DNA from: Halovenus sp. | GTDB lineage: Archaea; Halobacteriota; Halobacteria; Halobacteriales; Haloarculaceae | Direction of reading: 5' to 3' | Assembly: GCA_028274925.1 (NCBI GenBank) | Contig: JAQCNR010000422.1 | Location: 1-5,510, forward strand | DNA length: 5,510 nt | Part shown: positions 1 to 4,840 of the stretch, piece by piece | How positions within the stretch are numbered: the stretch's first letter is position 1 | How the letters are laid out: every line of letters begins with the position of its first letter | Notes under the pieces: model-generated | The model's database searches: none | What the model was told of the DNA's origin: nothing | The model's input: only the letters and a program-made list of their open reading frames with translations | Program-made: the position numbers and the translations under genes

Positions 1-737
1 TCGAAGCCCTCGCAGAACTCGGCGTGACTATCGGTCACGCGATCGGTGCAATCCGACAGCGAGACGCCCTTCTGTCGGGCGGTGGAACAAATCTTACGTT
101 TCAGGTCAACTCGGATTCGAGAGTGTCTCGGTTCGTAGCGGCTGTCGACGCTCCAGTAGACGTACGAGATATCTCGCAGCGAGAGGACGGAACCTGTGCG
201 GTATTCGTCGCAGTCGATGTCGGTGGCGGCCACGATAATGACAAGATCAATGAACAGGTCGGAAACATGCCCGGCGTGTCGGTGCTTCGGACTAACACGA
301 CCCACATGACCTGTGTCCTCACACTGGAGAGGGAGTCACCGGTTCAGCAGATGGCCAAACAGGGCGCTGCACTCCGGCAGGTAGAGATGCGTCCCGATTC
401 GAATCACCTAGCTGTGACGGTACAGTTGCCGCATGAAACCGGAGTTCGGGAGTACACGGACGCCGTTACCGACGCGCTCGACGGCGTCGAACTAGTCGCA
501 AAACGTCACCCGTCCGTCGATTGGCAGTCGAGTTCGACTGTCGCAACGAGAGTAGACGACCAGCTGACCGACCGACAGCGCGAGACGCTCCGAATGGCCT
601 TCCACGCTGGCTACTTCGACTGGCCGCGGAGCGCCGACGCCGAAACTGTTGCCGCGGAGATCGGTATCGCACAGTCGACACTCAGCCAGCACCTTCGAAC
701 AGCAGAGCGCAAGCTACTCGAAGAACTGTTTTCATGA
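1..737 (+). CDS. Bacterio-opsin activator-type HTH_10 transcriptional regulator, C-terminal part (5' end outside window)
   Basis: Predicted DNA-binding regulator of the haloarchaeal Bat family. The reading frame is open from base 3 through the GTG at 24 (EALAELGVTIGHAIGAI...). That stretch resembles the last helix of a GAF/PAS sensor domain, so the true start is almost certainly upstream and GTG 24 is internal. Counting from that GTG, residues ~20-165 fit the GAF/HTH_10-associated BAT domain, ending in the typical VELVAKRH. Residues ~178-237 are the HTH_10 domain: LTDRQRETLRMAFHAGYFDWPR, then a recognition-helix region with AAEIGIAQSTLSQHLRTAERKLL. The gene ends TCATGA, and a 12-codon ORF begins in that ATGA, judged insignificant. 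Family members control genes such as bop or unknown regulons; the target here cannot be read. The upstream sensory domains are not visible, so the signal is unknown. Confidence 0.9.
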   Translation, partial: EALAELGVTIGHAIGAIRQRDALLSGGGTNLTFQVNSDSRVSRFVAAVDAPVDVRDISQREDGTCAVFVAVDVGGGHDNDKINEQVGNMPGVSVLRTNTTHMTCVLTLERESPVQQMAKQGAALRQVEMRPDSNHLAVTVQLPHETGVREYTDAVTDALDGVELVAKRHPSVDWQSSSTVATRVDDQLTDRQRETLRMAFHAGYFDWPRSADAETVAAEIGIAQSTLSQHLRTAERKLLEELFS

Positions 738-794
738 GTGCTGAGTGCACAATGTTCAACGCCATGATTTGAGGACGGTGTGGGCCATGTCCAG

Positions 795-832
795 ATGTAT
801 ATTGGGAGTACTCAGGGTGGACCAATATACAT
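795..832. promoter_or_regulatory. Perfect 11-bp inverted repeat with TATA-like arms; putative promoter/operator
   Basis: ATGTATATTGG (795-805) and its exact reverse complement CCAATATACAT (822-832) are separated by 16 nt. Each arm contains a TATA-like core (TATATT and AATATA). The left core at ~798-803 would place a transcript start near 826, about 20 nt before GTG 848. The right core at ~824-829 would place it near 852, about 20 nt before ATG 872. An operator embedded in the promoter of the following HalX-like gene is the simplest reading. It could alternatively form a hairpin in the 3' end of the upstream Bat-type transcript, but no T-run follows, so a terminator is less likely. Confidence 0.55.
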
Positions 833-847
833 ACCAATCAACGTGTT

Positions 848-1543
848 GTGACCACGGACACTTGCTACTGCATGGCAACTCATCGTAGTGGGCAACAGAT
901 TGTTGAGGATGACCCAGAAGGAGCAGTCGCTCGACCCGCTGGGAGGGCCGGCGACGGAGCCCTTGGTCCGTCGGTATTCGCTCGGGTAGTCGTCGTCGCC
1001 AGCGAACACAGTCCGCTCACCCGCTATGCGTTCTGGCTGGCGGACGCCTACGACACGCAGATATTTCGCCACGGTGAGACAATGTCGATCCGTTCTGAGA
1101 CGGACGTGGTCGTCGTTGATCAGCAGACACTGAACAGCACAGAGCGAACACCCCGGCAGATAGTCGACCTAGAGCGGGGCGACTGTCGGGTGCTTGCACC
1201 CGCGAGCGTAGATTCATCCGACGGGCACGTTAACGAGTATATCGTCAAGCCAGTCAGTCGAGACAGATTGCTATCGACGGTTGAGACTGCCGTGCGGGTG
1301 GCTACTTATGATAGTACTATCGCGGAACTGCTCTCGTTGACGATGCAAAGACGGAGACTTCCAGATGGCTCTGATACCGGCCAGGGTGACCGGTGTGCAG
1401 ATATTGCCGCCCTCACCGAACGTATCGACGAACTCCACCGACGTATCGACGATATGTCGTCGGATGTGGAATCACAGTACGCCACATTGCTTGGGCGGAG
1501 GCGCCGGCTATCAACGCAAAAAACGGAGAGTGAGAACGCATGA
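848..1543 (+). CDS. HalX-domain protein with degenerate receiver domain
   Basis: A response-regulator-like protein of 231 aa from GTG 848. It lines up along its length with the intact HalX regulator at 2240-2863: WLADAYDTQ against WLADEYDVQ, EYIVKPV against DYITKPV, LLSLTMQRRR against LLTLTARRQA. The receiver covers residues ~45-136 and the HalX output region ~140-220, whose second half is charged and helical. The phospho-acceptor position is kept (D91 in VVVVDQQT) and so is the lysine (K134). The acidic pair after beta-1 is replaced (VVVVASE, A51-S52) and the switch Thr/Ser position is Ala/Pro (VLAPAS). This argues against normal aspartyl phosphorylation. About 45 residues precede beta-1, longer than usual. 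ATG 872 (M9) is an alternative start and no later in-frame ATG or GTG precedes the receiver. A 31-codon ORF overlaps the stop. Confidence 0.8.
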   Translation: MTTDTCYCMATHRSGQQIVEDDPEGAVARPAGRAGDGALGPSVFARVVVVASEHSPLTRYAFWLADAYDTQIFRHGETMSIRSETDVVVVDQQTLNSTERTPRQIVDLERGDCRVLAPASVDSSDGHVNEYIVKPVSRDRLLSTVETAVRVATYDSTIAELLSLTMQRRRLPDGSDTGQGDRCADIAALTERIDELHRRIDDMSSDVESQYATLLGRRRRLSTQKTESENA

Positions 1544-1635
1544 GAAACGTTTCTGCAATTCATCAGCTGTTGCTCTGGTTGTATGTAGCGATAGTTCTCG
1601 TATGTTCTTTTTCAATATTATTTGCTGCTGTATAA
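1540..1635 (+). CDS. Putative 31-aa single-span membrane microprotein
   Basis: Too short for most gene finders. ATG 1540-1542 overlaps the stop of the upstream HalX-like gene in an ATGA, and a GGAG at 1525-1528 lies 11 nt before it, the same spacing as the GGAGG before the HalOD1 gene. The peptide begins MRNVSAIHQ. Residues ~10-31 are an unbroken hydrophobic helix (LLLWLYVAIV followed by LVCSFSILFAAV) reaching the C-terminus, and it ends in TAA. That is long enough for one transmembrane span with a short N-terminal tail carrying Arg and His. Translational coupling to the degenerate HalX protein suggests a functional link, for example membrane tethering or sensing, but this is inference. A chance hydrophobic ORF cannot be excluded without conservation data. 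Confidence 0.45.
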   Translation: MRNVSAIHQLLLWLYVAIVLVCSFSILFAAV

Positions 1636-1786
1636 CGTATTACAGAGACGATGCCGCTGCCGCCGATTGTCGAAGCCGTGCCAGAGTATTGTCTGTTAGT
1701 CCGTCCGTGTGGAAACGCCTCTCGGTAAGACGTTCTGGACGGCTGGAATTGCAGGTCTGCCGCAGTTGACGTATGCACGGTCCGCA

Positions 1787-1822
1787 ACCGATACAAATCG
1801 GTACGTGTATTCGCGCACCGAT
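1787..1822. repeat. Cluster of ACCGAT half-sites (two direct, one inverted) upstream of the HalOD1 gene
   Basis: ACCGAT (1787-1792) and ATCGGT (1797-1802) form a perfect 6-bp inverted repeat around ACAA. A third copy, ACCGAT, occurs at 1817-1822, and a CGGT lies just upstream at 1778-1781. The cluster lies 46-81 nt before the preferred HalOD1 start and could be an operator or a small hairpin in the leader. The overlapping GATACAAAT is only a weak TATA-like match. Short repeats of this size can arise by chance, so the call is tentative. Confidence 0.3.
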
Positions 1823-1851
1823 GAGCAAAGGAACAGATCACGAATTGCTGT

Positions 1852-1856
1852 GGAGG
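1852..1856 (+). promoter_or_regulatory. Ribosome binding site GGAGG deciding the HalOD1 gene start
   Basis: GGAGG, complementary to the archaeal 16S 3' end, lies 11 nt before ATG 1868. The frame is open further upstream to GTG 1709, but that extension is low-complexity in family terms and has no ribosome site, so ATG 1868 is the preferred start. Confidence 0.55.
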
Positions 1857-1867
1857 CTAGACATAGT

Positions 1868-2227
1868 ATGAGTCGTCAACAAGGCACAGAGACGGGAGCG
1901 AGTGTGAGAGACCAACAGGAGACAGAGGTGTACGGCACGCCAAGATTGACGACAGAGGGAGTGCTGGTGCGAGAGTTCGACCGCTCGGTTGATACCGACA
2001 CTGCTGTCTGTTTGACAGTCGAGGAAGCCATTGAGCGGTGGTCGGAACTCGCTGAGACACCGACACTGTACCAGTTCGTCGACGTCGAAAACCTAGACGG
2101 GTTGTTCAAAACGGCAGCTACGGACGACAGCAGGTTGATTCCCTCGACTGAGTTTCCGTTTCAAACCTGTTGGGTGACGGTCCTCTACGGTTCGTCGCTC
2201 CGCGTGATCATTGAGCGTAACCCATGA
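1868..2227 (+). CDS. Stand-alone HalOD1-domain protein
   Basis: Small acidic protein of 119 aa from ATG 1868. Residues 1-44 are polar and probably disordered. Residues ~45-116 fit the halobacterial output domain HalOD1. There is an amphipathic helix with VEEAIERWSELAETP, then the diagnostic LYQFVDVENLDGLF (67-80; family pattern LYevIDPDALDaLF), then a beta-hairpin with EFPFQTCWVTV and LRVIIE (family pattern F.y.g..V.v...g.v.v). HalOD1 occurs alone or fused to receiver and sensor domains; its molecular role is not established. The stop is followed 12 nt later by the start of the HalX response regulator, so the two are probably co-transcribed and may act as separated parts of one output system. 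A longer form from GTG 1709 (172 aa) is possible but less likely. Confidence 0.75.
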   Translation: MSRQQGTETGASVRDQQETEVYGTPRLTTEGVLVREFDRSVDTDTAVCLTVEEAIERWSELAETPTLYQFVDVENLDGLFKTAATDDSRLIPSTEFPFQTCWVTVLYGSSLRVIIERNP

Positions 2228-2229
2228 CT

Positions 2230-2234
2230 GGAGG
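2230..2234 (+). promoter_or_regulatory. Ribosome binding site GGAGG for the HalX response regulator
   Basis: GGAGG lies 5 nt before GTG 2240, just after the HalOD1 stop codon. It fixes the GTG as the start and supports translation from a polycistronic transcript. Confidence 0.7.
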
Positions 2235-2239
2235 GCACG

Positions 2240-2863
2240 GTGACCGCTGACACAAAACGGGCACGTGTCCTTGTTGTTGAGGATGAACAGAAGATAGCAG
2301 ACCGTTATGCAGGCTGGCTCGCAGACGAATACGACGTTCAAACCGCAAACTCCGGAAAAAAAGCTCAGGAAAGCCTGACGGACCGTGAAGCGGACATCGT
2401 GGTTCTCGACCGCCAGATGTCGTTTCTCTCCGGGGACGGAGTGCCACGTTGGCTTGACGAGACCGGGTGCGGCACGCAGGTAATCATGATTACAGCTGTC
2501 TCACCGTCTGCGGAAGTGGCTACAGTTCCGATTGACGATTATATCACCAAACCAGTAGAAAAGAAGCAGTTGCGGTATACAGTGGAGACAGCAGCGCTGG
2601 TCAGAACGTACGACGAGCACATTACACAGCTACTAACCCTGACAGCGCGACGGCAAGCGCTAGAACAGGAACTACCTGCAGACCAAATGGAGACGAGTGA
2701 GGAGTTTGGCCAACTGGTGACCAGAATTGAATACAGATGGGAGTCGATAGATGACACGATGGATGAACTGTGGACTCAGTTAGCTACGGATCTGTTTGCC
2801 CGAATAGAACGAACGGTGGCCAGCAGCCAAATCGCGAATAGTGGAAACGAGACGCTCTCCTGA
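2240..2863 (+). CDS. Response regulator with receiver and HalX domains
   Basis: Predicted haloarchaeal two-component response regulator of 207 aa, with GTG start chosen by the GGAGG 5 nt upstream. The receiver spans residues ~8-106 and keeps every key residue: acidic pair E14-D15 in RVLVVEDE, phospho-acceptor D57 in VVLDRQM, switch T85 in MITAV, and K104 in DYITKPV. The HalX domain spans ~110-195. It starts with an ETAALVRTYDEHITQLLTL helix, followed by charged, probably coiled helices. HalX has no recognised DNA-binding fold and its output is not defined biochemically. The gene follows the HalOD1 gene by 12 nt, and a diverged paralogue with a damaged receiver lies at 848-1543. No cognate histidine kinase is in the window, so the input is unknown. 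Confidence 0.93.
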   Translation: MTADTKRARVLVVEDEQKIADRYAGWLADEYDVQTANSGKKAQESLTDREADIVVLDRQMSFLSGDGVPRWLDETGCGTQVIMITAVSPSAEVATVPIDDYITKPVEKKQLRYTVETAALVRTYDEHITQLLTLTARRQALEQELPADQMETSEEFGQLVTRIEYRWESIDDTMDELWTQLATDLFARIERTVASSQIANSGNETLS

Positions 2864-3568
2864 AACGAATCACGAAGTCAGTCTGAATCAGAGCTGTCGG
2901 CCTATGCGAACCCACGAGAGGCAATTATGCTCCCGACAGCCGTCGTGGAGTATGCATCTGATTGCTCCGAAATCGAGCCGCGAACGGCCGGTAGAGCACA
3001 AAAGAGAGCTAATTGTCCGAGAAAATATAGTAAGACATCTTGATATGTTTACTATACAGTGCCCGTATCCTCCATCACGTCATCAAATTAAAGGGTCGTT
3101 TCTGCTCTGTAGTCTGTAATCATATTTGAGTTGATGCTATGAGCGAGATTACCCTATCGGGTCCGACGAATCGTCGGTCAGTTGCGCTACGGCGTTCCGG
3201 CTCAAACCCTCGAATCTGGCCATCTCGTGCCTTGGAAGTCGATTCGCTCGACAGTCGGGCCAGCGCCTGCAGCGCCCATCGCAGTTGTTCTCCAGAAATT
3301 TGCTTACGTGGCCCCTGATATACGGTTTTAGATATTTGAGTGGAGAGTTTGCTTTCGTTCGAGTGGCGGGCGGGTACCATCGACAAGAGTGCGCGTATAT
3401 CCACATTCGTGCCGACAGTGACACGCAATGGCCGATTGACGCAATATTCAACTTTTTTGTCGGACTTCGAGTGGGGAATACAAAGGTTGTAATCAGCATG
3501 ATAATGCCCTCACCGCCCGTCTGTAGAATAGCTCTTAAGCAGTATTCAGAGAGTTAGTTCAACCTATG
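2864..3568. other. Gene-poor AT-richer stretch
   Basis: No reading frame here on either strand resembles a protein family I recognise. The open frames of 90-116 codons, for example on the minus strand between 3120 and 3499, overlap one another in competing frames, lack the acidic haloarchaeal composition, and have no ribosome site or clear promoter. They may be eroded coding remnants. The one structured element is the inverted repeat at 3026-3056. A short near-palindrome CCGACGA-A-TCGTCGG lies at 3163-3177. Confidence 0.5.
3026..3056. repeat. AT-rich inverted repeat (hairpin or operator)
   Basis: TATAGTAA (3026-3033) pairs perfectly with TTACTATA (3049-3056). Allowing a single bulged G at 3034, pairing continues through ACAT (3035-3038) with ATGT (3045-3048), giving a 12-bp stem and a loop of about 6 nt. 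It lies 163 nt after the HalX regulator stop. It is not followed by a T-run, so a classic terminator is not supported. The AT-rich arms also resemble TATA elements, so a regulator-bound promoter is possible. Confidence 0.45.
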
Positions 3569-3577
3569 TTTATATGA
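3569..3577 (+). promoter_or_regulatory. TATA-like promoter element for the DUF7344-like gene
   Basis: TTTATATGA centred near 3573 is in place for a transcript start near 3599, giving a leader of about 10-12 nt before ATG 3611. No strong ribosome site is present, consistent with a near-leaderless haloarchaeal mRNA. Confidence 0.5.
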
Positions 3578-3610
3578 TACTGGAACAGAATGTTATTGTG
3601 AAGGCGAACG

Positions 3611-3937
3611 ATGGGCGAGTACACCGCTGAGAAAGTTAATCAACGGTTCGCATTATTAAACCAGTACGAGAGACGGTGCATTGTCTATTTTCTACAAGAA
3701 ACTGAAACGGATCACGTGCCGATCAATGAGTTGGTTAATCACCTCAAAAAGCAGGATACGACGCCAAACGAGCGTGATGAACTCATAATCTCACTACGCC
3801 ACACTCACCTGCCTAAACTCGACACCATCGATACGTTTGATGTTGATTTCCGTTCCGAGATAGTCCACTACGACGGTGATAAAATCCTCAAAGCACTGCT
3901 TGAACCGATATCGGAAACCTACAGCCCAAGCGGCTAA
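3611..3937 (+). CDS. DUF7344-like winged-helix domain protein
   Basis: Small protein of 108 aa. Residues ~13-95 match the haloarchaeal DUF7344 pattern. A first helix reads LLNQYERRCIVYFLQE (family: L.n..RR.vl.yL.e). It is followed by a segment with INELVNHLKKQ, then the signature LIISLRHTHLPKLD (59-71; family vsLyhtHLPKLd) and a wing-like strand with EIVHYDGD. The family is predicted to adopt a winged-helix DNA-binding or protein-interaction fold; targets are unknown. The start is supported by the TATA-like element at 3569-3577. The next gene on the same strand begins 203 nt later with its own promoter, so the two are probably separate transcripts. Base composition is more AT-rich than that of the HalX genes, suggesting a different history. 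Confidence 0.8.
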   Translation: MGEYTAEKVNQRFALLNQYERRCIVYFLQETETDHVPINELVNHLKKQDTTPNERDELIISLRHTHLPKLDTIDTFDVDFRSEIVHYDGDKILKALLEPISETYSPSG

Positions 3938-4110
3938 AGGATACATACACTCTCGTCCCCCTCTGCGATAGATACGCGCCTCCTATTCAGCAGCATCTAG
4001 ATATCCTACCAGAATGCGTTTGAGAGTACTGTGAATCACGCAGAAGACGGGTCCAAAAAAAAGCTCATAGCGGATTGGAGAAATAAAAGAGATTTTTCAC
4101 TCTTCCAGAG

Positions 4111-4119
4111 GTTTATACA
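4111..4119 (+). promoter_or_regulatory. TATA-box promoter of a leaderless gene
   Basis: GTTTATACA has its TATA core centred about 26 nt before ATG 4141, the spacing expected between an archaeal TATA box and the transcription start. Transcription would begin at or next to the start codon, and there is no ribosome site upstream. This supports ATG 4141 as a leaderless start. Confidence 0.65.
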
Positions 4120-4140
4120 AACTGGCCGTAAACGTCTGAT

Positions 4141-4383
4141 ATGGTCTCTATTCCAGAACCACAGTCTATTACAGACTACGTCGCAGATGGTGCACGTATC
4201 GCGGCGATCCTCCTTATTTGGGGTGTACTTGCTGCGTTTTTCAATTACGGTGTAACTGAAATCACAAGTTCCTTCGAGCGAGTTTTCAGGCAGCTTGGCG
4301 GGTTGTTGATCATGGTCGGCTTTCTTAATGCCCTCCTCTACATCCTCTATCGCACTGTTGATTACTGGCACGAAGCAGTATGA
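4141..4383 (+). CDS. Small two-helix membrane protein, function unknown
   Basis: 80-aa protein with two clear transmembrane helices: residues ~18-38 (ARIAAILLIWGVLAAFFNYG) and ~52-73 (LGGLLIMVGFLNALLYILYR). A short loop containing SSFERVFRQ joins them. The N-terminal SIPEPQSITDYVADG and C-terminal DYWHEAV are polar. The helix pattern and start fit an intact small integral membrane protein of the kind common, but uncharacterised, in haloarchaea; I do not recognise a named family. The gene is oriented like the DUF7344-like gene and converges on the sensor remnant at 4506-4661. The opposite-strand open frame covering the same bases is a shadow: it is Cys/Arg-rich and has no promoter. Confidence 0.75.
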   Translation: MVSIPEPQSITDYVADGARIAAILLIWGVLAAFFNYGVTEITSSFERVFRQLGGLLIMVGFLNALLYILYRTVDYWHEAV

Positions 4384-4505
4384 CGAGTCCACTCATGTAG
4401 CGAACTGTTTGTTGAATGTGTCGCCAGCTGTACACTCTGCGCAGCGGCAGACAACCAGCGTCGGAAGGGCTGACAACCATTTCGTGAATTTGTGTGGTTA
4501 GTCAA

Positions 4506-4661
4506 TTAGCGAGACTGAAGTTGGAGCAATCGCTGGGTCAGTTTACTCGCCATTCGTGCAGTCATATTAACAACGTGCAACCCGGCAAGACACATCATAA
4601 CACCGAGCAGCGAAGCGAGCAGTGCCTCCGGGAGCGTATTGATACCACCGCCAGCGATCGA
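4506..4661 (-). pseudogene. C-terminal remnant of a membrane sensor-domain gene, truncated by IS insertion
   Basis: Reading the minus strand from 4661, 51 codons run without a start (SIAGGGINTLPEALLAS, then LLGVMMCLAGLHVVNMTARM and KLTQRLLQLQSR) and end in TAA at 4508-4506. The string has a Leu/Val-rich transmembrane helix preceded by a short amphipathic segment, and resembles the last helix of the archaeal 'putative sensor' membrane domain (PF13796; pattern LpeAll..lvGl.ll.lhl.N.lar). The open frame begins directly at the right end of the IS1341-type element (GTGAAC at 4663-4668). This indicates that the element entered the gene and that the N-terminal part lies beyond its other end, outside the window. 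Family assignment is from memory of the pattern and is moderate; the truncation itself is well supported. Confidence 0.6.
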
Positions 4662-4840
4662 AGTGAACTACCCCTGCCTACTCGCCGCCATTGGCGGCTC
4701 CTTAAGACAGGGGCTTCCTGCTTCCACGACGCGCTTTGCAGGAACAACCACAGTTCCCGCAGGGAGCGCAGTCTCCACAGGCGTTAACGAATCGCTGCGC
4801 GATTCGTTCGCACACCAGAAATCTCCGATTTCTGGGGACG
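4643..4840 (-). ncRNA. Omega-RNA / sense-overlapping RNA at the tnpB 3' end, with guide
   Basis: On the minus strand the last ~170 nt of tnpB are crowded with hairpins. A 9-bp stem GATTTCTGG/CCAGAAATC has a 3-nt loop (4815-4835). A 9-bp stem AACGAATCG/CGATTCGTT has a 5-nt loop (4786-4808). A 5-bp stem GGAAC/GTTCC lies at 4741-4757. A perfect GCCGCC/GGCGGC hairpin (4684-4698) sits inside CCCCTG/CAGGGG (4671-4713). Sense-overlapping RNAs from the 3' end of IS1341-type tnpB genes are known in Halobacterium, and TnpB omega-RNAs end in a guide copied from DNA beyond the right end. Here the guide position is 4662-4643 (5' TTCGATCGCT, then GGCGGTGGTA). The 5' end is unknown; ~4840 is a guess. Confidence 0.65.

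Noticed and set aside
734..772. 12-codon ORF starting in the ATGA at the Bat-type gene stop
   Set aside because: No ribosome site, no distinctive composition, and A before TGA occurs by chance one time in four.
1629..1644. TGTA-N2-ACGT-N2-TACA dyad at the end of the microprotein gene
   Set aside because: Interrupted short palindrome with no downstream gene at a suitable distance; too weak to call an operator.
1651..1728. 25-codon ORF between the microprotein and the HalOD1 gene
   Set aside because: No ribosome site, no recognisable content; nothing separates it from chance.
1709..1867. N-terminal extension of the HalOD1 protein from GTG 1709
   Set aside because: The extension has no family match or ribosome site, while GGAGG precedes ATG 1868.
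2224..2250. 8-codon ORF starting in the ATGA at the HalOD1 stop
   Set aside because: Too short and overlaps the ribosome site and start of the HalX regulator, whose GTG 2240 is well supported.
2864..3043. 59 stop-free codons in frame after the HalX regulator stop, suggesting read-through or a broken C-terminal extension
   Set aside because: HalX regulators normally end about here and the extra frame shows no domain; a stop-free run of this size is unremarkable.
3122..3341. Direct repeat ATATTTGAGT at 3122-3131 and 3332-3341
   Set aside because: A 10-mer occurring twice in a window of this size is expected by chance, and the flanks differ.
3120..3499. Overlapping minus-strand open frames of 102 and 116 codons
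   Set aside because: Competing frames over the same bases, Cys/Arg/Ser-rich unlike acidic haloarchaeal proteins, no promoter, ribosome site or family resemblance.
4036..4392. 118-codon minus-strand frame over the 80-aa membrane protein gene
   Set aside because: Shadow of the plus-strand gene: it lacks a promoter, and its composition (many Cys, Arg and Trp) is atypical.
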